Positions 39,894-52,473 of a DNA stretch of 64,000 nt are shown piece after piece. The notes beneath the pieces were generated by a model, which was not told the origin of the DNA, ran no database searches, and worked only from the letters and a program-made list of their open reading frames with translations. This DNA is from Plutella xylostella (lineage: Eukaryota; Arthropoda; Insecta; Lepidoptera; Plutellidae): NCBI RefSeq assembly GCF_932276165.1, contig NC_063998.1:6894501-6958500 (forward strand), read 5' to 3'. How positions within the stretch are numbered: position 1 is the first letter of the stretch; each line of letters starts with the position of its first letter. Both the position numbers and the translations under genes were made by a program.

Positions 39894-42800
39894 AAGCATT
39901 TATTTCGTGTAGGAAGTGGCGTTTGAGATTGTGTCATACGAATTGTCGCAGCAATGGTTGTGAAAGAATAAAGTATATAGGCACTGCAGTTTCATGACTG
40001 AATGAATCCAAGGTGTGTCCGATACTATAGGGCTATAGAACATCGTGTACTAGGGTGTACAATCATTTTTGTAGCGGTTTTACTACAGGTTATTTTATTT
40101 CATGTTATACTTTACTCGTTGGTTTCTTTCAAAGTTGTAGCTTGCACCGGAAATAATTTTCTTTCAAAGTAAAGTTTTGAAGAGACGAATAGACGTAGGT
40201 ATTCCTTTTCCGTTTAGAACATGAACAGTGAGCTTGAATTTTGCAATAAAATAGTTAGAAGAAGGGTGATTCTAGACACTATTTGAATTCAAAACGTTTT
40301 ATATCCATAAAAAAAGTTGAAATAATAATAATCTATAGGCGAAAGTAATCTACCAGATTGAAACATCCACAACTCTACACCACAATCTAAGTATACGCAC
40401 ACTAAATGCTTTCATCTGCAAGTACAGTCACGTCGACAAGTGTCACAGTGTTATACGACAACACTCGAGCGGTCTCGCTTTGTGCACTTGAAACCCTTCT
40501 CTGCGCCATTGTACGGATGCAAGGGCCTGCCTGTGTGAGATATGATAGTGCTATTTTGTATTGTGTCTGGGCGGGCGGCTGAGTAGCTAATCTATTAAAT
40601 TGTTCCAAAGCTTTGTGTTGGAGGTGATGGAAGTTAGTTTCGTCATTATCTGCGTCCTGATTAGTCAGTGAGTGAAGTGTTGACTTTCAGGCACTTGGAA
40701 TTTCGTAATCTACAGTAATTACAATGGCTTTCAATGGAATGTTATGTTTCTCTGTCGAACTTCGACGACGATGAAGAGTTCACTGATAAATTCCCACCCT
40801 GTGTGTATTTTGAACTCTCAGGAGAACGAAATCGCAAAATTTTAACCACTATACATTGTAAACAACAAGTAAACAAACAGGACCAAACTTTTTAAATATG
40901 CACCCACGTCATCACCAGCTCTTCGCAAAAACGTCGTTCGTCCTAACCCTTATATTCATTACGTCTGTCCAACACTCAGCGGACCATTAGACCCGACTAT
41001 TAACCCTCAATTGGTCTTTTCTAACCAGTTAACTGTCTGCGGGGCATAAACGGTCAACTGCGGGGTATAAACGGATGATTCTGGGGTAAAAACGATCTTG
41101 GAGATAAAGATTACACCATCGTTATGGCGAGAATGCTTGTTTTAATTACTTTTTGAGGTAATATAATGATTTTGTTGCTTATAAAAGGTGGCGTGCTTAA
41201 GCATAATTTATGTTTTTTGGAAGTACAATGATGAAAAACTTGGGAGATTCTACTTAATGAAGCTGTAGGTTATGAAATAGTATTAGTTAATATATCCAGA
41301 AATAAAACTATTTCCCCTTTACAACTCAGTTACGTTAACTGCCAGCAGAGTAAAATAAACATTTACATTAAGTAATTAATTCAATTGCGTAAAATTTTAA
41401 CTGCCCAAATATAGTGATTTATTTTCCTGCGAATGGAGTGCTTGTCGTTTTGTTTTCCGTTTCGGTGCGACGCGGCTGCATGGTCACTCTAGCTTACAAA
41501 ACAATACACGTCTTTATCTCGTTGCTTCAAACGTACGGGTTGCATGTAAGCTTTCGGTCGTTTGTTTTTTGTGAAGCTAGACTAACCCTATTGCTGTGGG
41601 GCCATGCGGCGTGCAACAGTATCTAGTCTACTGTTTACTGTCGACTGTTGCAGCTGTTGGACCGTGATATGGGCTTTTGTGATGTTTTTTGCAAACTTGA
41701 TGGGGTTTTAAAGCGTTTTTATTTTGAGTTTAGATTTTTGCATTTGCACCAAACGGATCCTGTGGGTGGGATGTTTGGCTCCACTGAAATGTTTATTTTG
41801 CTTCAGATATTATAAAATAAGTAAGTGCCTATTAAAAACGAGAATGTAATGTGTGATTTATGGGTAGGTATAGGTAAGGTAAGTTTCTCTCAATGCAAAA
41901 AGTAATTTGCAATCACACATAATCAAAGCCAGTTGTGACAGTTCCACGTCAAGCCCCTGCCGAGGATCGAACCCGGTCTCCCTGAACAAGAAGCGTCAAT
42001 CAGCCCCCGGGCGAAACCGGACGCTCATTATTATAATTCATGGCCTCGCCTGGGTTTGTTTCGTCTCTACCGGTAACTAGATTCATAGGTAAATAATATA
42101 GCAAATTTAGTTTAAAACCTTTCTTCAAATGACATAGTTGACTCGCTGTTACTGACCGATTTAATTTACATAAGAACAGATGTAAAAAAACATAGAAGTC
42201 TTCATCGTTGACTGTTAAAATGCCCAAAAATTAACTTTTCACATGTTTTCGCACAATATGAAAAATTATAAAATGCATCTATGAGCCTATAGAAAATATC
42301 TTACAAAATCTCCCCTCCGTGCCAACTGAACTAAAAAGAAGACAGTAAAAGGTTCCTCACACCCCCACATAATAGCATTACCTGCACCTAAAATAGAATA
42401 ACTTCAGAGAACGAAACAAGGATCTACAAAGTTTATACAAAACTACCCCCCTACGTTTCAATCTTGTACAGCTCTCATAAACAAAGTACTGTAACGGATA
42501 TGAAGCGTCGGAAAGGGTTGAAAAGCAATAAAGGTAACCCGCGCAATGACCTGGAATTAATTATTAAAAAAGAAAAGTCCAAGGTGGAACTCACCCTGTC
42601 CTGGTCTGTTACGCGCTTGGACCTCACTCACTCTCACTTGCCTCCCTGCGCCATATTCTAGTGAGCAGTAACTTTGTTTTCTTCATAAATATTCTAGCCA
42701 ATAACCTAGGCACCTAACATAATTATGTTTTTTCTACACAAAAATCCTTCCGTTTATAATGCGTTCATAACACTGGATCCAAAAAAACCGCTACTTCTCC

Positions 42801-44883
42801 CATTCTAAAGCTAAAGACACACGATTTTCTCCCATTTTCATCTCTCCAAGGTCCAATAGGTCCTCGGCCGACAGGCTCGACTTATTGATTTTTAACCTCC
42901 AGTGTGAGTCACCCGCTGCATCCCGCCCCCTCACCCGCCCCCTGCATCCCGCCGACCGCAGATCTATTCCCGCACTTTCGACACTCGGGGTCGTGTAGAT
43001 GTCACATTGACGGGTTGGATGTGAATCGGCACACTGGTAGACTTTTATAAAATGAATTAAATACTTAATGCATCCGCAATTTGGGGGGGGGGGTTGGTCA
43101 AAAACCTCACCAAATATCACCAGGGGGGAGGGGCGGGTCAAAAAATTAGAAAAACGACCTCACGTGATTAATGGACGGCCCCTTACTATGTCTTATGGAG
43201 GTTTTATAGGATATGGAAGTAACTACCTATATGTCTATAACTTTTCATTTGTGATCAACACAAGCTCTGCAGTCTACATGTATTGCATCCATAAAACACA
43301 ATAAATTTAATATTAACTGGACTGGTTAGTAAAATTTACTATAAACTTATAATGAATATGAACATTTAACTTGTAACGTTGTGCTAGGTTTTAAAAATCA
43401 ACGGAATTTAAAGAGTCCTTCAAAATTCACTCCATTAGATTTAGCTGACAGTAGCGGCGTTGCATCAGCACTTTTTGATGATGCTTCAGCGTCACCTCTC
43501 AACATAAATTATGAATAATGAAACCACGGAAAATTAATAGAAGAACCACAGGCTCCCTTATAAAACATTAAAATCATTCCATTAAAATGTCGGCTTCTAA
43601 ATAAACATGTCTAACATTTACTTTCATGTTCCGTATTTGAAACTCATCTCAAACAGTAATATTTACCCAAGCTTCCTCACTGAGACGTATTTGAATCAGG
43701 GGCCTACTGTTTGCTCTCTTTGATTGGACACGCCGAAGGAACTAAAGGGACTCCCGGCGACCTTAACTTTGTTTAAAAAGTAATAACTGTTTTACTCCAG
43801 TAGGTCCCTACCACTTCGCTTTTTTATTCTTCCTGTTTTTCTAGACAGTGCCGACGGATATCTATTTGAGTGTTCTTCGTTAAAACTTGGCGGAGACGAA
43901 TGCAATTAAAAATATATCTAGTTGTTTTTATTGCTTTTCGAGTAAATTGACTTGAAGCCCACATCTATTCGACCCCTGCTGTCTATGATTAAATTCCAAG
44001 TCAACCTATTATTTTGGTTACGTATAGTGGCACCAAAACTATCAAACAGCACGCTAGGTAAACACGAAACCTCATTAAAAGTTAGTTTCAAGGAAACCCA
44101 ACATTCACCACCGTGAGCGCAGGTGTCGCCGCTATACGCCTAAAACGCTGGGCCCATTTACCAGCGACAACCACGTGCGGCCACTTCGCACTTTACTGAC
44201 GACTTTCGAACTCCACTAAACCTGAAGTGTTATGCGACTCGCTAAAATGGTGTATATTTTTATGACACCCGGTACCCCAGCTGGGACGCTAAGAGATTGT
44301 CGCTAAGTGCGCCTGCAGCTTTTTCTTTGATTACTTCTAAAAGAGGGGGCGGCAAACCCTCGCTCTGGAGCCGACACTGCAGCTGTGTAGGTACCGAAAG
44401 AAAGTCAAATATTGCAACTCAATTTGTGCCCAGTATTAGTTCTGAAATCCACAGCGAGCAAACAGCTTTCGACACACGTTAGTAATATTACATTCCCGCA
44501 GCACGTTAATCTAGAAGTTCCTTATTACCCCCAAACTTTCCTCATAAATCCGTAGAAGCATATTTGAGGTGCTATCAAATTTCGTAATGTTTCCTGAGCA
44601 TTGTGCTTTAGGATTTAACACCTAGCCGGTGACACAGGCCTTTGTGGCGCGGTGATTCATGGCGGCGACAAAACTGTTATTATTGTTACCGATTTCGAAA
44701 TTAAATTCCCGGGCGCAACGTGCAACGTTTATGTTATTAAACGTTTTTGTTTGAACACTGGCAATTTGCGGAAAATTAATTGAACCGTTGTCACAGTATG
44801 CGAATGGATTTGTAAACCTATAATACTTATGTTAATTGAAACTATATTTTGTAAGGTACCTATTCAATAAATATAACTTCTAG
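39894..44883. other. Intron sequence of sprint; no gene seen
   Basis: Chance ORFs only. Noted: a short reiterated CTGCGGGG.ATAAACGG word near 41036-41080; a B-box-like CCGAGGATCGAACCCGGTCT (minus strand) near 41960 that may be a SINE remnant; a doubled CTGCATCCCGCC word near 42917-42956; and a G-rich patch (43069-43150) that resembles a decayed MITE. Confidence 0.4.
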
Positions 44884-44887
44884 GTAC

Positions 44888-45195
44888 TGTAGTAAAACCA
44901 CCAAATGTACACGATATAGGTTTATTTCCATGACTTTCAGCATTATTCATAGTTTTAGCAATAAATTACATTTTTATAATCCACAGCTCAAACCACCATT
45001 TTTCATCCCAAAAACCCAATTCCCTCCTTTTTCTGACATCTCGCCTGACATCTATTCCCTTCTGTCAATCAAATGTCAGTCTCCCTCAAGAGCGGTGTTG
45101 CCACTATTCCTCGTAACATAATAGAATCAATTAAAATATGAATTAATGTTGTGAAATAATACCCAATTTAGGATACTTTCACAGTGAACCTTACA
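44888..45195 (-). repeat. LTR (left; 3' LTR if the element is minus-strand)
   Basis: 308 bp with TGTA...TACA ends. On the minus strand it holds GTGGCAACACCGCTC in the middle and AATAAACCTATATCGTG near the end, a plausible R/U5 border with poly(A) signal. Confidence 0.85.
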
Positions 45196-45554
45196 CTCGT
45201 CCATCCTGACCTCGTGTATGTCCTCATACACGGATCAAAGTAGATACAAAGGCACCTTACACTCGGCAAGTGAGACTGACTATCGATAGTATTCATTATA
45301 CCTAATATCATTAAGTAGGTAGGTCTACACTAATATAATGAAATTATTAACTTTAACATCAGACAAAATATTTGTATAAAACAATGACTTAACAATCAAT
45401 CAACAGTTATCAGTGCAAATTGTAAACGTTAATGACTACTCCTTGTACATTGTAATAACAATTTCATAAAAATGGCCATAATAAGACGTTATTTTATATA
45501 AGTAAACGAAGAGATAACAATCTGATAATCCATGCATTTCTAGTAGAGAATCGT

Positions 45555-45769
45555 GTATCCAGTACTTGCTAACCCATCCATTCTAGCAATACTGGATACT
45601 TAACAAATCAAAATCTGCTAACCCATCCATTCTAGCAGACTTCAATTATTCCTATCTTGCAGGGAATTCAGTACCAGCTAACCCATCAATTCTAGCTGTA
45701 CTGATAGAAAACTCATTAGTCCTGCAAACCCATTCTTGCAATACTGCAAACCCATTCTTGCAGGACTAA
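45555..45769. other. Array of stem-loops with a shared loop sequence
   Basis: Hairpin 1: arm 45555-45571 (GTATCCAGTA, bulged C, TTGCTA), loop ACCCATCCATTC, arm 45584-45599, 16 pairs. Hairpin 2: TCTGCTA, the same loop, TAGCAGA (45614-45639). Hairpin 3: CAGTAC, bulged C, AGCTA, loop ACCCATCAATTC, TAGCTGTACTG (45669-45703). Hairpin 4: a 12-bp outer stem TTAGTCCTGCAA/TTGCAGGACTAA (45716-45769) enclosing two loops ACCCATTC with TGCAA/TTGCA stems. The stems differ in sequence but each keeps full pairing, while the loop is conserved. If the element is transcribed from the minus strand the loop reads GAATGGATGGGT. Function unknown. Confidence 0.8.
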
Positions 45770-45854
45770 GATATTACTAAGTTACATCTTCTTAGAGCTT
45801 GAACTTAATCCATCATAATTCAACATCGATTCATTAAATGACCTTGGTCCTTAA

Positions 45855-46130
45855 AAATCCATTAAGTATTTTTACAATAACAATCGTCTGGATCCTTGGT
45901 CCATATCTTAATACCATGATTAACTTTAAATAACATTAACTTAACTTTGATAACTGTTGTTCTTCAATTATCCATTTAAAATCCATCAATCCATATACAT
46001 ATCTATCAATATTATTAAATAATTAAGTATATAATGTTAATATTAATTCCATAAAATTCATCCATTAAGTATTTTTACAATAACAACCTTCTGGATCTTT
46101 GTTTTGTTCCATGATTAACTTTTACATAAC
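45855..46130. repeat. Diverged tandem duplication within the LTR element
   Basis: AATCCATTAAGTATTTTTACAATAACAA followed by CTGGATC and CCATGATTAACTTT occurs near 45857 and again near 46060, a period of about 205 bases. Blocks with CATCAATCCATAT recur near 45980 and 46407, hinting at a third copy. Confidence 0.6.
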
Positions 46131-46141
46131 ATACTTTGATA

Positions 46142-46369
46142 CAGACCAACTATGAAGTCCTGACAATAAAGAGTGCGATTTTGCTAAGACTTTTATCATT
46201 GTCAATTATTTGCTTACATTTAGGTACATTCATTTTAAAAATAACATGCCTATTGATAATAGCTTTTTAACGGATATGTTCTTAAATAAAAATAATAAAT
46301 CGATTTAAATACAGTCTTTAACAATTAGTTAGGTTCCACTTCCGTTTCCATGACTTTATAGTTTTGCTG
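46142..46369 (-). mobile_element. Tc1-type MITE, copy 2, inside the LTR element
   Basis: Inverted copy of the element at 10609-10832, flanked by TA (46140-46141 and 46370-46371). By eye it differs from copy 1 at roughly one base in five over the compared stretches, so the two are old relatives. Confidence 0.75.
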
Positions 46370-46667
46370 TAATTGTTATCCTTCAAATCATCCATAAAAA
46401 TTGCATCAATCCATATCTATTATATCCATCAAACATATATTACTTACTCCTTACAGATTAAACTACAATGTCACGCATTAATATGAAACTCTGAAAGTTA
46501 TTCACTCCACAACTGGTATTAAGTACTTATAAGTATCCTTAAATAATGTTTAAACAATGAAATATATCAGAGGAGCAATCGTAAGTAAAAACCTAGGTAA
46601 GTACCAATTAACCTGAGATGTCAGAAAAAGAACTTACATACATTTTTTGTGGATTTTGATGTCTATC

Positions 46668-46815
46668 CAAAGTCAAAGTAAATTTTTTTTTTTGATCGTG
46701 TACATTTTTTTTTTAATTACTCTCCGTTCGGATAAGGGGGGGCTCTTTTCTGTCTAAGGAGAAGAACGGAGGCAAGAAACTCCTGAGCCATCTTTTCAAA
46801 AAAAAACTTAAAACT
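46668..46815 (-). repeat. LINE 3' UTR fragment inside the LTR element
   Basis: AAAGTCAAAGTAAATTTTTT, then CTCCGTTCGGATAAGG, AAGGAGAAGAACGGAGGCAA and GAAACTCCTGAGCCATCTTTTC, resembles the 3' end of a common lepidopteran LINE in minus orientation. No ORF remains. Family call from memory of consensus. Confidence 0.45.
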
Positions 46816-47282
46816 AGTTTGGTTCTTATACAATACTTATAAGCTTAATAATAATTATTATAATAATATGAGCTGAGCCAAGTACTTATCACAGCCATGC
46901 ATTAACGTCCTCTAAGTAGTCATCAATTTTATAATAAGCTTTATCTTCCAGAGTTTCTCTTTAATGTATCCTGAATACAAATTAATTATTACCTATTATC
47001 ATGAACATAAAATATATCAGATGCAATCTGCTATTAACTGAAAAGATACCATTAAATCCCAAAACTATTATAATTACATATAAGTAGGTAATTGCAAATT
47101 GCCGAAGATGGAACTAGGTAAGTACCTATACAATACAATGTAATCCCTGAAATCCCTTGCTGAATGAAGTTATCATTTCACGAGCATTTGAGAGCGCAGA
47201 GAGAATTAAGCTCAGGTAACTACTTATCCAAATCTATTAAGGGAAAGTAACAAGTTGCCCTATATTTTTATTCAAACAAAAG

Positions 47283-47495
47283 TTGCTCCAGATTTATCCA
47301 AAACTTTTGATTTAACATAACTGTTAACCAATGTAAATCCCATTTAAAATAAATATTAGATAACTAGGTACCCTAGTACTTCAGATACCTTGTTTTGACT
47401 TTTCGATACCGCTCCAGCTTTATCCAAAACTTTTAATTTTAACATAAGTACTTAACTGCTAATCAATGTAAATCCCATTTAAGTTGAATATTTAT
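47283..47495. repeat. Diverged direct repeat pair in the LTR element
   Basis: GCTCCAGATTTATCCAAAAC near 47284 and GCTCCAGCTTTATCCAAAAC near 47411 are each followed by TTTTRATTT.AACATAA and CAATGTAAATCCCATTTAA. The period is about 127-130 bases. Confidence 0.65.
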
Positions 47496-47924
47496 AATCA
47501 CAAAATTTTAATACTACAGGGATTCAAGCTTCCATATCTAGATAACCCATCCCCTCGAGCTGCCATCCATGTATGACGATATTCAGCATATTAGTCCATC
47601 AATCCATTCATCCTTGTATGATCATGACAAATTAATCTAGTCTCATTTGTCCTTAAAGGTCAACTTTGTTCAAACAAATAAATAAAAACGACAATTTTAG
47701 ACAAATTCGACTGATTGTACTATTCCATAGAATGATCATGTTCTAGAGAATATTTAGTAAGTATACAATAATAATAATCACAGCAGAAACCAACGGGCAA
47801 AACCTATCTGACATATTATTATATATCCAAGTCATAAAATTTAATAAGTAGGTAATTAATCATGTTTTTAATTCGAAGCCGGTCTAACTTCCCTGGATAA
47901 AGAGTACTTTAATAAGTGGAAAAC

Positions 47925-49159
47925 GGGTACACTACAGAATTCCGAATTACTTTTTTACGAATATGAAAATAACGATTTTCATAATTACGAATAATTTCAT
48001 AGTTCCGAATAATTCACAATCCCGAATTTTAAGTTTCCGAATAGCGAAAATCACGAATAGTATAATAAACGAAATTTCAAACAACAGATTTATTAAAATT
48101 ACGAAAGTCAATTTTCCGAATATTATTATTTCGAAGTTTCAAAAGTGCGATTTTTTATTATATCGAATTGTTAAAATTACGAATTCCGAAGTTTTAGTAT
48201 TCCGAAAATACAAATTCAGCAATGTTTCTTAGTGAATAGTCAGTGTTTATTAACAGCATAATCCGTATACAAACAAAAATAAATAAGCTATATTATATGA
48301 AACGCTCCGCTCCGCTTCGCTGCGCTCCGCTTTGTTTTTCGATATCTATGTGCACCTAACACGCTCCTCCTCGCTTTGCTCGTCGTCGCACCTATCTTTA
48401 GGTTTAGGTCCTAAGCTTTTTAAAATTAAACACCGTAAAAATCCGAGCAATTGTATTGCTTTGTTCTGTAACTTAACAACAAGTACTGCAAATAGTTTAC
48501 TATTTAACAAAACTTGACAAACTTTGTTTACTCTATATTTGAAACGCTCCGCTCCGCTTCGCTGCGCTCCGCTTTGTTTTTCGATATCTATGTGCACCTA
48601 ACACGCTCCTCCTCGCTTTGCTCGTCGTCGCACCTATCTTTAGGTTTATGTTCCAGGGTTTTTAAAGTGCGTATGCTTTGATTTGTTGTGAAACTTAACA
48701 ACAAATAGTTTTCTATTTTACAATATGTCTTTTAAGCCGTATGTTAAACGTTCCGTTGCGTTTCGCTTTGTTTTTAGACATCTTTGTGCACCTTACACGC
48801 TCCTCCTCGCTTTGCTCGTCGTCGCACCATTTTTTTGGTTTAGGTTCTAAAGTTTTAAAGACGTTTATGCTTTTTTGTCAAAATCACGAATCATCATATT
48901 TCCGATCGGGTTTTTAATTTTTCGTGATTATAATAAATCGGTATTTTATTTTTCGTATATTAAAGTAATCGTATTTTTTAACGTTCGTATATTTAACAAT
49001 CGTAATAATAAATATTCGTGATTATAATATTCGAAATTATAATTTTCGTGATTTTTATAAGTCGGTATTTAAAAAAATCGGTATTGCAATATTTCGTAAA
49101 TTACATATTCGGTGTTATCAAATTCGGAAAAAAGTTTTTCGGAATATTTGGGTGTTCCC
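47925..49159. mobile_element. Mutator-like non-autonomous element (1235 bp), 10-bp target duplication
   Basis: The direct repeat AGTGGAAAAC flanks it exactly (47915-47924 and 49160-49169). The ends are related inverted sequences, GGGTACACTACAGAATTCCG on the left and, on the right, the complement of GGGAACACCCAAATATTCCG. The outer ~280 bases on each side are filled with CGAAT-type words, pointing rightward on the left side and in complement on the right. The centre contains three copies of a GC-richer repeat. A 9-11-bp duplication is typical of Mutator-like elements. No transposase is present. Confidence 0.65.
48296..48870 (+). repeat. Three tandem copies of a GC-rich unit
   Basis: Units start near 48299, 48541 and 48747. 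Copies 1 and 2 are nearly identical (GAAACGCTCCGCTCCGCTTC, then TTCGATATCTATGTGCACCT and CGCTCCTCCTCGCTTTGCTC). Copy 3 is diverged and shortened. The period is about 242 and then 206 bases. ORFs across them have no protein-like signature. Confidence 0.8.
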
Positions 49160-49169
49160 AGTGGAAAAC

Positions 49170-51140
49170 TCCACTCTCCTACGCAACAGTTCGAATATAC
49201 ATTAAATACAACATGTAGTAAATAGATACATCCATCTTTTCCTCAACTCCATCTCCGTGTAAAATTCCAGACGCTCACACTCCCAAATGTTCACATACCT
49301 CATGATATTCATATCCACATTAAGCGCATCCAGTAATATCCGCAGGTACCATATTGAACTGTGGAAACTTCGAAAAACACACGAGTCCTGTTGTAGCAAC
49401 CGCCATTCGCCAATGGCCACATGGCAATATAAGTTCAAAATTCCCTAGGCAACAGAAACTAATCCATCTCTCAATATCCGGTCGTCACTTCAATGTAAGC
49501 CACCTTTAACCACCTATAACAGCAATAATAGATAGGTACCGTCTAAGTCACTATATGCCAAGCCTACATTGAATATTACGTAACTTCCTATAAGTAGAAC
49601 TTTGCAAACCCTCATAGACTGCCACAAGTTGTAGTGGCCCCCAACTAACTATCTTTGGAAAATCATAACATTAGTCCATAAGATTTCACCTACTAGATAA
49701 ACTATAGGTATGGGTGAAATAGATCCGATAATTAATTATGCAATGCTATTAGCGCACAGTCATGATCCATACTTTACCCATTAGAGAAAAGTAGAGTCAT
49801 CATCATCATTTCATCTACTATACCTACCATACTAAATTATATACCTAATACCTATAAGTACCTTAATTTGGCTGGAATCCTTCATATATATTAATAAAAT
49901 AAAATTATTAGATCCAACTATAACACTTGAAATGCAACATATAAGTATTTATGACACACAGTCCCAGAATCGCAAGGCAATGACAAAAGGCATACAGTAT
50001 TCCGTATTGTAGCTTCATTTGAAATCATTGCAAACAGACTCAATAATGGCTTAGGAATTTTAAACTCAAGTAAATGTATGTAGGTACCTACTGAATACTT
50101 GTTAGGACATAGCGTCATTCAAGTCCGTCGACCACAGCTGACTGATAGGTACCTACTACACAGATGCTGGATACAAGATTTGCTTCCACCTACCCCATCT
50201 TCATGGAATCAACAGGCCCACTCAACAATAACCTCTATGTGAGTGGGTAGACATACTAAAGGTCTACAGAAGGTACGTGAACCCTTCAACGTGGTCGAGA
50301 ACGGGTGGCCCTGCCGGACATCAGTCCCTGCCAGGTCACTTTATTTCCTTCTTTACCACCTTATTCCCCACCAATACTGCAAGCAACAACAATGTTCCTT
50401 TCAAGTAAATGTCATTAGCTGAAGTAGGTAGGTATATCAAATATTTTAGATAATGAATCAAAATCAAATGATGCCCTTGTAAAACTGGGTACATTTATGA
50501 AACAAAGAATCATTCAATTCAATCACAAAATGAATTATAGCACCCATGACACCATATCACATGACATATTTTAAGAGGAGGACTCTAAGAATATAATTAT
50601 CGTTTCGGTTTAATATAGGTACACCACAAAAGAGAACAAAGCACTTAGGTACTTTTATACCTAATGTAACTTTACTCCAATTCCATATCAAAATTAGTTA
50701 TTATGCGCAATTATTATGCGCAAGATTCCCTTTTTACATTGGAATAATATACAAAGCCCGACCAACAAATTAATTACTCCTCCAGTGCAACCCTTCTGTG
50801 ACTCACACTCACAGTCAATGCAATCAAAACCATCAAGACTTCCTCAAATGAACATTCCATTATCAAACTTGAAGCAACTGTAAAACCTCCAAAATCACTA
50901 CCTATATCAAAAAGCAATTAAGTATAAATAAAACATTCCAAGATAACTGTGCAACCATCATTCAAAATTAATAACAATACCAATGCCATGGAATTCATCC
51001 AGGTTTCAAATTAATTTTCCCTTTCCTTATAACCATAACATAGGTACCTCATACCTTTATTAACCTACATTACAAGTAACTTTATGCACCTGATCAAAAC
51101 TAACTAAATAATATGTAAATAACACCCAGTTCGGTGCTCC
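49170..51140. other. Non-coding interior of the LTR element
   Basis: AT-rich, no retroviral-type motif in any frame that I can see. A small hairpin (CCCACTC...GAGTGGG) lies at about 50218-50248. Confidence 0.45.
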
Positions 51141-51600
51141 TTATATCATGGTGATCATGCAACTGTAGATGTAGCTCCAGTCCTGTTGATGACAGCGTCG
51201 CCACTGCCGCCCGTCGGCCATTGAGCATGCGAACCGAAGTTCAGACTCCCGCCTCAGTCTGGTATGGTATGGTCTGGTATGGTATGGTCTGGTGTCTTCG
51301 GTCTGGGTACCGACACCACTGATAGCCATCTCCTCCACTGTTCCTCCAGCCTTGATCCGGTTGATATTGATGTTGACAGCCCTGACAGCCGCTGTCACCA
51401 CGGCTCCAACTCCAGGCCTGCACCCGGACATGTAGACGCTGGCAACCCCAGCCGCACCACCGCAGCCGCAGGCACAGCCCCAGCCGCACCCCAGGCACAG
51501 CCGCACCGCAGCCTCATCTTTGTCCATCTTCAACTGCATCTGCTGCATCCCATATATCTTGGGTGGTCCAGTTTTCTCGTCTCGTCTCCAACTCAAACAA
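51141..51600. other. GC-rich island in the LTR element
   Basis: A ~450-bp patch much richer in G+C than its surroundings. It includes a doubled CTGGTATGGTATGGT word (51259-51293) and a CAGCCGCA/CAGGCACAGCC-rich stretch (51450-51510). The longest frame (minus, to 51596) has no ATG at its start and gives a low-complexity Cys/Gly/Ala product, so I do not call a gene. With minus-strand transcription it would lie about 0.9 kb after the 5' LTR, where gag normally begins. Confidence 0.45.
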
Positions 51601-52473
51601 AAAGGAATAAATTTATATTAGTAGGTATACTTATTATAATTTTATACACAGATATTATTATGTATAACCTTCAGGGTACATTAATTATAATATACATGAT
51701 GACAGATAAGGTGCATATTAAATAGATAATCCTAATTTAGCAGTCTTCAATACTTAATATATTTGGTATCATTGGCAACTAAAATAAAATGATTATATAG
51801 GTAATGACCCATAGTAATTTTCGGTAGTAAGTTTAATGAGCCCAACAGTATAATCATACTCTTGTTACACCTAATGTTAACATAGAACATTTTCATAAAT
51901 AATCATCATTTATGAGAATTTAATTTAAGACTTATAGTCAATAACAATGACTCACGTTTATCATATTAGGCTATCTAGTATTTATAAATAATATCTACCA
52001 CACGATAGGTAGTAAGCGTAACATCGGGAAATCTTTGCAGAAACTAATAGGTAATTCGTAAAACTCAATAGTACTTTACTCAGAATAATAATGCTAATAT
52101 TTTAAAGTAATCAAGGCATCGTTTTTGAACGCTCCCTGTAATGTCAACACTGTCAGATGATCAAAATGTCAGTGTCAATGTCAGATGTCAATTGAAACTG
52201 GATAGTTCCCTATATTTTTAATAGATGTCGCTAGCGTATCGTATTATCGATATCCAATAAAAATCTAATGAAAATGATAAATATGAGGAAAATGACTATT
52301 CCGAACATTTCCTTACTATTACATGACATAATAACATAACATTACTAATATTCGTGTGTGATCTACTGGTGAAGACACAACATTTTGATATTACGTTCAT
52401 CTCGGCCCGATAAATTCCAACAACAAGAATCACAACAAAATTTATGGGAGAAGGTTACTCACCGCTTCTGATC

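Noticed and set aside
45555..45769. CRISPR-like alternation of repeats and spacers
   Set aside because: The repeated part is a hairpin loop, the spacing is irregular, stems vary, and the genome is animal; stem-loops in a retroelement explain it.
47963..48232. 89-codon ORF with repeated ITNS/FRI words
   Set aside because: A by-product of the periodic CGAAT words in the Mutator-like element arm.
51141..51596. 151-codon minus-strand ORF in the LTR element
   Set aside because: No ATG at its start and a low-complexity product from a GC-rich repeat-like block; no gag motif.
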